Assembly (NCBI RefSeq): GCF_016937515.1 | Contig: NZ_JAFHKM010000002.1 | Span: 3,591,001 to 3,655,000, forward strand | DNA length: 64,000 nucleotides | Direction: 5' to 3' | Source of the DNA: Cohnella algarum | GTDB taxonomy: Bacteria; Bacillota; Bacilli; Paenibacillales; Paenibacillaceae | Part shown: piece by piece, positions 43,587 through 52,116 of the stretch | How positions within the stretch are numbered: position 1 is the stretch's first letter | Layout of the letters: every line of letters starts with the position of its first letter | Position numbers and translations under genes: made by a program | The notes under the pieces: model-generated | Seen by the model: only the letters and a program-made list of their open reading frames with translations | Database searches by the model: none | What the model was told of the DNA's origin: nothing

Positions 43587-44891
43587 ATGAAGAAGAAAAT
43601 ACACTTCGGCTGGTTCACGGAATACGGTCCGATCGGGTGGGACAACCCGGATGCGACGGAGGGAGACTGGCGGCAGCCGGAGCTCTATCAGAAGATGGGC
43701 CGGCTGAGCGAGAAGGGCAAGTTCGACTTCGCGCTGTTCGCGGACCATCTGGGCATCACGTCTTCCTTCGGGGACTCGATCGACCCTTACGTGAAATACG
43801 GCTTGAACGGCATCAATCACGATTCCACGCTGCTCGCCGCGATGGTCGCGGCCGCGACGAAGCATCTCGGCGTCGGCACGACCGTCTCGACGATGCTGAC
43901 TCCGCCGTACGGGCTGGCGCGCCAGACCGCGTCGCTCGACCACCTGTCCAAAGGCCGCGTCGCCTGGAACGTCGTCACGACCGGAAACGTGGCCGGGTTT
44001 TTGAACTTCGGCATCGAGCAGCCGGAGCACGATGCACGGTACGACATTGCCGAAGAGTACATGGAGCTGTGCTTTAAATTATGGAGCAGCTGGGAGCCGG
44101 ATTCGGTTTTGATGGACCGCAAAACGGGCATTTTCGCGGATCCGGCCAAAGTGCGCCCGATCCGCTTCGAAGGCCGATACTTCAAGAGCCGCGGGCCGCT
44201 GAACGTGCTGCCGTCGCCGCAGGGCAGGCCGACGATCATTCAGGCGGGCGCGTCGCAGCGCGGCAAGGACTTCGCCGCCAAATGGGCCGATGCCGTCATC
44301 GTCGGCATGCACTATTTGGATGACATGAAGGCTTATTACGACGACATGAAAGCGCGCGCGGCCAAATTCGGGCGCGATCCGGACCGGCTGAAGGTGTTTT
44401 TCATCGTCAAGCCGGTGATCGGACAAACCGAGGAGCTGGTCGCCCGGAAGCTGGAGGCGCTTCGGAACCCGCCCGAGTCGGCCATCCATGCCGCCTTGTC
44501 CGCGCTTTCGTCCCGAATGAATTTCGATTTGTCGCGATTCAACCTCGACGAACCGCTTCCTCCGATCGACGAAAAGGACATTATGGGCGGGCAAACGACG
44601 CTGTCCCGGTTTTACACGGCCGGGCGCCGGCCGACGCTGCGGCAGGTCGCGATCGAAGAAGCCGCGGGCAACAAAGGCTCGATCGCGGGCACGCCGGAGC
44701 AAGTGGCGGACCAGCTGCAGCGCATCATGGAAACGGTCGGCGGTGACGGCTTCGTCGTCCGGGTTAACGTGCATGAGCAAGAATATATGCGGGAGTTCGT
44801 CGACACCGTCATCCCCGTGCTGCAGCGGCGGGGGCTGGCCCGCGAACAATATACGGGCAAGACGCTGCGCGAAAACCTGATGGAGTTTTAA
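43587..44891 (+). CDS. LLM class flavin-dependent monooxygenase (NtaA/SnaA/DszA type)
   Basis: The 434-residue protein is a bacterial-luciferase-like barrel of the NtaA/DszA subfamily: FGWFTEYGPIGWDNPDATEGDWRQPELYQK at the N-terminus, LSKGRVAWNVVTT in the flavin region, PEHDARYDIAEEYMEL, and FEGRYFKSRGPLNVLPSPQGRPTIIQAGAS. It needs reduced FMN from a separate reductase, none of which is here. These enzymes open C-N, C-S or heteroaromatic bonds (nitrilotriacetate, dibenzothiophene sulfone, and so on). It closes the operon, 11 nt after the Rieske gene. Confidence 0.92.
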   Translation: MKKKIHFGWFTEYGPIGWDNPDATEGDWRQPELYQKMGRLSEKGKFDFALFADHLGITSSFGDSIDPYVKYGLNGINHDSTLLAAMVAAATKHLGVGTTVSTMLTPPYGLARQTASLDHLSKGRVAWNVVTTGNVAGFLNFGIEQPEHDARYDIAEEYMELCFKLWSSWEPDSVLMDRKTGIFADPAKVRPIRFEGRYFKSRGPLNVLPSPQGRPTIIQAGASQRGKDFAAKWADAVIVGMHYLDDMKAYYDDMKARAAKFGRDPDRLKVFFIVKPVIGQTEELVARKLEALRNPPESAIHAALSALSSRMNFDLSRFNLDEPLPPIDEKDIMGGQTTLSRFYTAGRRPTLRQVAIEEAAGNKGSIAGTPEQVADQLQRIMETVGGDGFVVRVNVHEQEYMREFVDTVIPVLQRRGLAREQYTGKTLRENLMEF

Positions 44892-45296
44892 TCGGGCGTC
44901 CCGGCGATGGAGACTTGGCGAGGATAGGCGATGCTGGGGTCGGCCTAGGTTGGATTCGGTCGATGATGGTTTCGGCCGATGATGGATTTGGACTATGTTG
45001 GAGTCAGCCTATGTTGGATTTTATCCAACCGCCGGGGCGAGAAATGAGAAATTTCCGGTCTACAGTGGATTTTATCCAACGAAGATCGCAAATTTCGGAC
45101 GGAATCATCAAAAAGGCCTCTCTTGATTGGACAAAATCCAGCGAAAGACGATGTGGGAAGCGAATAGGTCTCTCCTGATTGGACGAAATCCAACGAAGAC
45201 AACGGGGGAGCAGAAGGGCCGCTTCTTCATTGAATGAAATCCGGCGGCGCCAATCCGGCATCACATTCTTTGTTTGCTGCCCGGCATTTAAACGTT
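44892..45296. repeat. Gene-free stretch with clustered TTGGATTTTATCCAA-type repeats
   Basis: At least five members of a short palindrome family lie here: GTTGGATTTTATCCAAC at 45013-45029, a similar one at 45065-45080, TTGGACAAAATCCAG near 45127, TTGGACGAAATCCAACG at 45179-45195 and a degenerate copy near 45231. Most are followed by CGAAGA. Other copies are at 4737 and 49777. No gene is supported. Confidence 0.75.
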
Positions 45297-45325
45297 AAAA
45301 AACCACCCGATGCGGGTGGTTTTTT
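45297..45325. terminator. Strong bidirectional terminator
   Basis: AAAAAACCACCCG and CGGGTGGTTTTTT form a perfect 13-bp stem around an ATG loop, with T tracts on both strands. It serves the chemoreceptor gene (minus strand) and may stop readthrough from the flavin monooxygenase operon. Confidence 0.93.
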
Positions 45326-45337
45326 GACAGCTTGACG

Positions 45338-47394
45338 TCACTCCGTCTTGAATTTCCCCGCCGCTTCCGCCAGCTCCTTCGTCAAGGAATCGATCGTCTC
45401 GACCATGCTGGCCAGCTGCTGCACCATCGCGGACTGCTCTTCCATCGTCGCCGTCACTTCTTCCACCGAGGCGGAAACTTCTTCTCCGGTAGCGGACAAG
45501 CTCTGGACGGAACCGAGCACGTCGTCCTTGTCGCCCGACATCGATGCGACTTCTTCGGCCATCCCCTTGATTTGCTCCGTAATTTCGCCGACGTTTTGGA
45601 AAATGGCGCGGAACGCTTCCCTTGCCTCTTCCACATAACGATCCTGCAAGCTCGACAATTCGCGGATTTCGTTTACGATATTATGGTTTCGGGCGACAAA
45701 AGAGATGTTCTGCTGGATAATATCGTGAATTTCGTTCGACTGCCGGGAGCTTTGCTCCGCCAGCTTGCGGATTTCCGTCGCGACGACGGCGAAGCCGCGT
45801 CCGTGCTCGCCCGCTCTCGAAGCCTCGATCGAGGCGTTCAAGGCCAGCAAATTCGTCTGCCCCGCGATATCCGCGATCGCCTCGGTGATGGAGCCGATGC
45901 TGTGGGAGCTCTCCTGCAGGTTTTTCGTAATTTCGCTGATTTTCAGCACTTCTTGCTCGTTCCGGTCCTTCGCTTCCGCCAGTTCTTCCATCACCTTGTT
46001 GCCGGAGTGGAACACGTCCACGATTTGTTCGGCCCGCTCCTTAATAGCGTTTGCCTGCTCCGAGAGGAAGCCGAACCGGACGCCGAATCCGGAAAACTTA
46101 TCGACGATTTTCTCGGTGTCCTTCGCCTGCGACTCCATCGCGTTCGCGATTTCCGTGCTTGTTTTCGCCGTCTCCATTGCGGAGGTCGACGTTTGCTTGG
46201 CCGTTTGATCCAATTCGTAGGTGCTGGTGTTCAAAACCCGAATCGAACGGTTCATGTTCGAAATGAGAGCTTTATTTTGCTCCGCCATTCGATTGAAGCT
46301 GTCGGCCAGGTCCTTGAATTCGCCGCCGTAGTTGCCCTCGGCCTTTACCGTCAAGTCTCCGCTTGCAAGCCGGCCGAACAAGCCGTTCAATCGAACGAGC
46401 GGTTTCGTCATGTAACGGGAGAGCAAAATGCCCGCCGCGATCGCCACGACGAGCGCAATGATCGTAATAGCGACGACCCCGGTAAGCATGCTCTCAAGCG
46501 GCCGATTGATATCTTCGTAAGTGTCGGATACGACGACGACCCAATCCGCATTCGGAATTTTCGTGAAACGTATGTAGGTATCTTCGGAATCGATATCCCC
46601 TGAATGATGTTCCCGGATGCCCGCTCGGCCAAAAATTCCGCGATGCCTTCCCCCTCGACCGGCTTTCCCTCCTGGCTCGGGTCCATCGAATGATAGAGCG
46701 TAATGCCGGACCGGCTCAGGATCGTCACATAGCCTTCTTCGTTAATTTTAACGTTTTTCAATTTATCGGTAAAAAAGTCGGTGCTGACGGTGGCGATAAA
46801 CACGCCCATCACGCGATCGTTCGGATCTTTCACCGGTTGGGCGAACGTCACGACCAAATTGTTCGTGCCCCGGGAGATCAGGGCGTCGCTTATGACGCGG
46901 TTTCCTTCCATCGCCTGTTGAAAGTATTCGCGGTCGGACAGGTCAAGCTGGAGCGAACCGTCGTTCGAGCTTGCCACGATGGTGCCCCGGCCGTCAATCA
47001 GGCTGAACGATTCGATGCCGGAAGTGCCTTGCAGGCTGGTTTTCAGCGTGTCGATGGCTTGCTGGAGATAAGGATTTGCCGCGGAGAAAAACTGGGCGTC
47101 GCTTTTTCCGGAATTCCGGTAATTCAGCAATTCGTTGTACGTGTCATGGGCCGATGCCAAATAAATGGATTGCTCCTGCAGTTGAACGGCCGACCACAAG
47201 CCTTCTCCGATCCGATCCCCGTTCGAGGCCATCTCTTCTTTGGCCTCCTTCGTCAGGACCGCCGATCCGGAAAAATAGAGCGAAACGCTCGTTCCCAGCA
47301 GCACGATGACGATGAGAAGGGTGATAAACAAAGGAAGCTTTACTTTCAGAGATACGCTTTTCCAATGAAATTTCTCTTTTTTGGTGACGTTCAT
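45338..47394 (-). pseudogene. Methyl-accepting chemotaxis protein, split by a one-base deletion
   Basis: The protein has an N-terminal transmembrane helix (LPLFITLLIVIVLLGTSVSLYF), a dCache-type extracytoplasmic sensor, a second helix ([19 protein letters not shown]), a HAMP linker, and a signalling hairpin with [23 protein letters not shown]. The break is in the run of four C at 46597-46600 (G on the coding strand); one more base gives [16 protein letters not shown] and joins the halves into about 685 residues. ATG 47394 is preferred since it has AGGAG upstream and begins just before the first helix. It has a single gene transcript ended by the terminator at 45297. Confidence 0.9.
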
Positions 47395-47599
47395 GATGTC
47401 TTCGCTCCTAGTATTAGTGTTAGCCCCTCTATATATCGGCATTGACGAAGGCAGTCTGAACAGGCTTTTTTGATACCGATAAAAGTCGAAGCTGTCGGAA
47501 AATTCCCGGATCATGCCGAACGGCAAATGCCGATTTCGTTTACACCCGGAACGATGTACGGTAAGCTGAAATCGAGGGGTACCGGGAGGCGGTTGTCGA

Positions 47600-49765
47600 G
47601 TGAAGTTTGCAAGAAGCATCATGAAGCATGTCCTTGAGCACAAGCTGTTGCTTTGCATTTTTTTGATTAGCGTCGTTCTCGAAGTGGCCTATGCGGTAGC
47701 CGCGCCCGTCAGCCTGCAGTACCTGGTGGACGAAGCGTTCGTGCCGAAAAATTTCGACGCGTTTTTGATCATCCTGGGCGTTCTGCTCGGCGGGGGATTT
47801 CTCAGCGTTTGCGCCAACTTTGCCGGCGACTTTTCGCTCGGCAAGCTGAGCGGAGAAGCGATTCGAAAGCTGCGGGGCGAGCTGTTCGCCCATTTGCAAA
47901 AACAATCGTTCCCGTTTTATCAGCGCTACCGGATCGGCGACCTGGTCACCCGTTTTTCGGCCGACATGGGCTCGATCGAACGGGTCATCCGCGGTTCTTT
48001 TCCGTTGTTTTTGCGGGATTCGCTTTCCGCATTGCTGGGACTTGCGATGCTGTTCTCCATTGAGTGGAAGCTGACGCTCGCCGTCATGGCCGGCTCCGTG
48101 CTGATGTTCGCGGGCCCCAAGCTGGTGCAGCGCCGCGCGGAAACGGCCAACTCGAACTATAAGGAAGCGCAGGAGCGTTTTGCCAATACGATCGATGAAA
48201 TGGTGAAGGGCCACGGGACGATCCGAAACCTGCACCAGCAGACCCGGTTCCGGGAGCTCGCCGCCCGGCAAATCCGGGAGCTGTTTTCGTTCGGCCTGAA
48301 AGTGCATGTTGCGAATTCCCTGATGGAAAGGCTGCCTCTGGTTGCATTGCTTGCGTTAAACGGGCTCATGATCGGTTTCGGCGGCTATCTGATTTTTAAC
48401 GATCAAATGACGGTCGGCGGCTTTATGGCGTTTTTTACGTTGTTTATGAGCGTCGGACAGTCCGTCTCGAACTTGTCCTACTTGATTCCGAATCTGATCG
48501 AATCCGGGGTCAGCTTTCGCCGAATCGGAGACATATTCGAACAGAAGCCGTCCGTTCCGGAGGCGTCCGACCCGTTCGCGCTTCCCGGTTTCGCCGCGTC
48601 CATCCGGATGGATCGGGTAACCTTCGGCTACGACGGCCAAGCCGATCAATTGAAGGACGTCAGCCTCGACATCGCGGCCGGAAGCTACGTGGCGTTCGTC
48701 GGCCCGAGCGGTTCGGGCAAAAGCACCGCGCTGCAGCTGCTGGCCCGTTTTTACGATCCGCGGGAGGGGGCGGTTTTCGTTGACGGCTGCGATTTGCGGA
48801 ACGTCGGCGAAGCCTCCCTGAGAAGGGCGGTCACGATGGTGACGCAGGACACCTTTTTGTTTCATGCGACGGTTCGGGACAATTTGGTTTTGGACAACGC
48901 GGAGCTCACGGAAGAGGACATGATCGAAGCCGCCAAACTGGCGCGCATCCACGACATCGTCGCGGGCTGGCCGGAGGGATACGACACCTGGATTCACCGG
49001 GAAGGCGGCTCCCTGTCGGGCGGCGAACGCCAGCGGCTCGCCATCGCCAGGGCGCTTCTTCGGAATCCCCAGATTCTGCTGCTGGACGAAGCGACGTCCG
49101 CGCTCGATCCGGCGGCCGAGGCCGACATTAACGGGCTGATCGATAACCGCCTCCGGGGCAAAACGATCGTCTCCGTTACCCATCGGCTTGCATCCGTCGT
49201 CAACGCCGATAACATCTACGTATTCAACGAAGGCCGGATCGTCGAATCCGGAACGCACGCCGAGCTGTTGCGGCTTGGCGGATTGTATGCCGATTTGTGG
49301 GACAAGCAGAACGGGTTTCGCCTGTCGAGGGACGGCCTGCGCGCCTCGGTCGACGCGGAGCGGCTGGCCCGGCTGCCGTTTTTCGCGGGAATCGACCTCG
49401 GGCTGCTCGGCAGCATCGCGGAGCTGTTCGAGAGCGAAACGTGCCGGGAAGGGACGGAGCTCGTGCGGGAAGGAGACGAGGGCCGCCAATTTTACATTAT
49501 CGTTCGCGGGAAATTCGAAGTCGCGAAGACGATCGCCGGAGGAGGCGAGAAACGGGTGGCGGTGCTGCAGGACGGCGATCATTTCGGCGAAATCGCCCTG
49601 CTGAAAAAGATCCCCCGTACGGCAACCGTCAGGTCGCTCGTTCCGTCGATGCTGCTGACGGTGCGGAGGGAGTCGTTCCACCGATTGATCGAAGAGCATC
49701 CGCAGTTGCAGCAGACGCTGGAGCGGACGCTGCTCGAGCGCACAACCCCGAGGATTTCGCGATAA
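47600..49765 (+). CDS. ABC exporter with C-terminal cyclic-nucleotide-binding domain
   Basis: The 721-residue protein has an exporter-type transmembrane domain (about 15-300, six helices), a nucleotide-binding domain (about 340-575) with Walker A GPSGSGKST, signature LSGGERQRLAIARAL and Walker B ILLLDEATSALD, and a C-terminal cNMP-binding beta-roll (about 590-715; FAGIDLGLLGSIAELFESETCREGTELVREGDEGRQFYIIVRGKFEVAK, FGEIALLKKIPRTATVRSL). The phosphate-binding-cassette-like FGEIALL...RTATVRS is well conserved. GTG 47600 has GGGAGG 8-10 nt upstream. Fusion of an exporter to a Crp-like domain is uncommon; it could link export to a nucleotide second messenger. Substrate unknown. Confidence 0.92.
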   Translation: MKFARSIMKHVLEHKLLLCIFLISVVLEVAYAVAAPVSLQYLVDEAFVPKNFDAFLIILGVLLGGGFLSVCANFAGDFSLGKLSGEAIRKLRGELFAHLQKQSFPFYQRYRIGDLVTRFSADMGSIERVIRGSFPLFLRDSLSALLGLAMLFSIEWKLTLAVMAGSVLMFAGPKLVQRRAETANSNYKEAQERFANTIDEMVKGHGTIRNLHQQTRFRELAARQIRELFSFGLKVHVANSLMERLPLVALLALNGLMIGFGGYLIFNDQMTVGGFMAFFTLFMSVGQSVSNLSYLIPNLIESGVSFRRIGDIFEQKPSVPEASDPFALPGFAASIRMDRVTFGYDGQADQLKDVSLDIAAGSYVAFVGPSGSGKSTALQLLARFYDPREGAVFVDGCDLRNVGEASLRRAVTMVTQDTFLFHATVRDNLVLDNAELTEEDMIEAAKLARIHDIVAGWPEGYDTWIHREGGSLSGGERQRLAIARALLRNPQILLLDEATSALDPAAEADINGLIDNRLRGKTIVSVTHRLASVVNADNIYVFNEGRIVESGTHAELLRLGGLYADLWDKQNGFRLSRDGLRASVDAERLARLPFFAGIDLGLLGSIAELFESETCREGTELVREGDEGRQFYIIVRGKFEVAKTIAGGGEKRVAVLQDGDHFGEIALLKKIPRTATVRSLVPSMLLTVRRESFHRLIEEHPQLQQTLERTLLERTTPRISR

Positions 49766-49776
49766 AGCCGGTTTTG

Positions 49777-49807
49777 ATTGGACAAAGTCGGACAAAATCC
49801 ACGGAAG
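49777..49807. repeat. Copies of the TTGGACAAAATCCA repeat between convergent genes
   Basis: Two adjacent partial palindromes (ATTGGACAAAGTC and GGACAAAATCCACGGAAG) match the family at 45.0-45.2 kb. They lie in the short space between the exporter and the convergent LysR gene. Confidence 0.6.
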
Positions 49808-49852
49808 CTCTGCCGCACCGCGCTCATCGATGAAGTGTCGGCTAACGGCCGG

Positions 49853-50761
49853 TCAGTCGGCCAACGCCGTAGTCGCCCAGCGCTCCTCCATCGCCTGCCA
49901 GAACATTCGCATCGCGGGGGTGACAAGCTTGTTTCGGTGGCGCACGGCATAAATATGCCGATTGGCGGACCAGCCGGGAATGTTCCGCGACCGCAGCTTG
50001 CCTTCGGCCACCTCCGTCCGAACGCAGGCGCCGGCGATCATGCCGAAGCCGATCCGGTGCAGGACGGCCGCCTTGAGCGCTTCGGAGCCGGATACCTCCA
50101 TCGTCGTCTCGAGCGCCACGCCGTTTGCCGCCGCCCAGTCGTCGATCAGCTTGCGGCTAATCGATCCCTTCTCGTGGGAAACGAAGGGATGCGCGGTCAA
50201 CGTTTCGGGCGAAACGTCCCCGGCTTCGGCCAGCGGATGCTCCGGATGAAAGACGAGCATCAGATCGTCCCGCGTCAGCGGTAGCGCGACAAGATCGGGA
50301 TCCTCGATCAGCGTCTGCGAAATGATGCCCAAATCGAGCTCGTATTGCTTGATTTTCTCCAGAATAAACGACGCGGGCCGGACATCGAGCAGGATCGACA
50401 GCCGGGGATAATCGCGTTTGAGCCGTCCCAGCAGCGGCGGCAGCATGTACGTGGCCGGCGTGTGCGTGCTTCCGATCGACAGCTTCCCCATTTGAAACCC
50501 TCTGTACACTTCCATCGTCGACTCCGCTTCCGAGGACAAGGCGCTGATTTGCGATGCGTAATGGTAGAAGGCCTCCCCGGCTTCCGTCAGCCGGATGACG
50601 TGGTACGATTTCGTGTGAAACAGCGATACGCCCAGTTCCTCCTGCAGCTTGTTCAGATGGAACGTGACGGTAGGCTGGGTAATGTCCAGCTTTTGCGCCA
50701 CCAAATAAAGCTTTTGAAGCTCGACGGCGAGAACGAACGCTTTCAACTGCTGCAGATTCAT
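49853..50761 (-). CDS. LysR family transcriptional regulator
   Basis: The 302-residue protein has the N-terminal LysR helix-turn-helix (LQQLKAFVLAVELQKLYLVAQKLDITQPTVTFHLNKLQEELGVSLF, residues 3-50) and a substrate-binding effector domain (about 90-290). It is divergent from the binding-protein operon at 50973 and separated from it by a 211-bp A+T-rich region, the usual layout for a LysR activator and its target. It probably senses the imported solute or its phosphate product. Confidence 0.92.
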   Translation of the reverse strand: MNLQQLKAFVLAVELQKLYLVAQKLDITQPTVTFHLNKLQEELGVSLFHTKSYHVIRLTEAGEAFYHYASQISALSSEAESTMEVYRGFQMGKLSIGSTHTPATYMLPPLLGRLKRDYPRLSILLDVRPASFILEKIKQYELDLGIISQTLIEDPDLVALPLTRDDLMLVFHPEHPLAEAGDVSPETLTAHPFVSHEKGSISRKLIDDWAAANGVALETTMEVSGSEALKAAVLHRIGFGMIAGACVRTEVAEGKLRSRNIPGWSANRHIYAVRHRNKLVTPAMRMFWQAMEERWATTALAD

Positions 50762-50972
50762 GGAAATTTCTCCTTTCGGACGGGTCCTCTCAATAAATTC
50801 TCTATACGCTTGCTTTCTTGATCATAGATAATATGAATCTTAACTTATATTTCATAGATTTGATTTAACTTCGTGTTAACGCGGGGTTAATTCATCGAAA
50901 ATCCGCCGCTTGTACACTGAAGAGGAGATCGGGAAGGGAACCCGATAATCGCTTCAACAAACGGAGGGTGAC
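50762..50972. promoter_or_regulatory. Divergent control region between LysR gene and transporter operon
   Basis: This A+T-rich stretch contains GATAATATGAATC and CATAGATTTGATTTAAC, with several imperfect dyads of the T-N11-A type used by LysR proteins, and GTTAACGCGGGGTTAA. A single clear promoter was not resolved. The transporter ribosome site GGAGGGTGA is at 50961-50969. Confidence 0.4.
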
Positions 50973-52106
50973 ATGAAAACGAAACAAGGAAACAAGGGTC
51001 ATCTGCTGGCGGCGCTGATGGCGGCCGTTCTGCTGCTTTCGGCTTGCGGGGCCGGCAACGGAAATTCGAACGCGGGCGGTTCGGGAACGGGCGCGCAGAG
51101 CGCTTCCCCGAGCGCGTCGCCGAGCGCTTCCCAGGAGGCGCAAGGAGCCGCGGCAAGCGGCGAGGCTTCCGAAGATACCGGGGAGACGATTTACTTGTAC
51201 GGCAACGATTTCGTCGACTTTATCGCGCCGAAGTTTGCCGAGGAGACCGGCTACAAGATCGAAGCCGTACATTACGGCGGCGGCGAAGCGCTGGCCAAAA
51301 TCGAGGCCGAGCAAGGCAATCCGCAGTGGGACGTGCTTATGATGGACGGGCACGGGTCCGTCCGCAGCCTCGCCGACCGCGACTTTCTGCTGACGGGCTG
51401 GCAGCCGGACAATCTCGGCAGCCTGTCCGAAACCGGGGCTTCGCACGTGCCGGAGGATCTGGCCTACTTCCCGGTCGGCATTCACGCCTCGGGCGTCATC
51501 GCCTACAACACGAAGCTCGTAACCGACGACAAGGCGCCGAAAACGTGGGACGAGTTTTTCGCGTTCGAAGGCACGGTCGGCCACGCCGATCCGGCGGTGG
51601 CGGCTCCCGCGTACCCGCTCGTTTCCGCCCTGTTTGAAAAATGGGGAATCGAGGAGGCGGAGCGGAAGTACGAGCAGCGCTTCAAGGACGGAATGAACAT
51701 TTATCCGAAAAACGGTCCGGTCGGCAACGCCCTGCTCAGCGGGGAAATTCAGGCAGCGGCCCTTCAGGAGCATAACGCATACGAACTGAAGCTGTCGGGA
51801 GAGCCGGTCGAGGTCATCTGGCCGGAGGAAGGCGCGCCGGGAAGCTTGCGGGTCGTCGCCATCAGCAAGCACACGAAAAACCCGGCCGCGGCCAAGGCGT
51901 TCGTCGAGTACATGCTGAAGCCGGAAACGCAGCGGATGATGACGGAAATCGAATCGACGGAAAGCTTTTTCACCCCGCTCGCCGAAGGCGTGGAAGGAAG
52001 AAGCGAGCGCGAGGCGGACGGCAAATTCCTGCTGCCGTCGGCCGAATGGGCGGCGGAGCACGAGGTGGAGATCAAAACGTGGTTCGCGGATCAAAACGTA
52101 AAGTAG
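50973..52106 (+). CDS. ABC transporter substrate-binding lipoprotein (iron/phosphonate class)
   Basis: The 377-residue protein has a lipobox LLSAC with Cys25, a Gly/Ser/Pro tether to about residue 65, and a class II-type fold starting ETIYLYGNDFVDFIAPKFAEETGYKIEAVHYGGGEALAKIEAEQGNPQWDV. The last is typical of the AfuA/FbpA/PhnS/PotD-like family that binds ferric ion, 2-aminoethylphosphonate or polyamines. The permease has two fused domains and the operon ends with a phosphatase, which favours a phosphorus compound, but this is inference. Confidence 0.9.
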   Translation: MKTKQGNKGHLLAALMAAVLLLSACGAGNGNSNAGGSGTGAQSASPSASPSASQEAQGAAASGEASEDTGETIYLYGNDFVDFIAPKFAEETGYKIEAVHYGGGEALAKIEAEQGNPQWDVLMMDGHGSVRSLADRDFLLTGWQPDNLGSLSETGASHVPEDLAYFPVGIHASGVIAYNTKLVTDDKAPKTWDEFFAFEGTVGHADPAVAAPAYPLVSALFEKWGIEEAERKYEQRFKDGMNIYPKNGPVGNALLSGEIQAAALQEHNAYELKLSGEPVEVIWPEEGAPGSLRVVAISKHTKNPAAAKAFVEYMLKPETQRMMTEIESTESFFTPLAEGVEGRSEREADGKFLLPSAEWAAEHEVEIKTWFADQNVK

Positions 52107-52116
52107 GAGCCATGCG

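Noticed and set aside
38859..44891. Classical Rut pyrimidine pathway
   Set aside because: The RutB-like hydrolase is present, but the flavin monooxygenase is of the NtaA/DszA class, not RutA, and RutC, D, E and F-like genes are not seen.
44915..45178. 87-codon plus-strand frame after the flavin monooxygenase gene
   Set aside because: It is made of the short palindrome repeats and lacks a ribosome site.
47540..48307. 255-codon minus-strand frame over the start of the ABC exporter
   Set aside because: Composition is not protein-like and it overlaps the exporter's transmembrane domain, whose forward reading is well supported.
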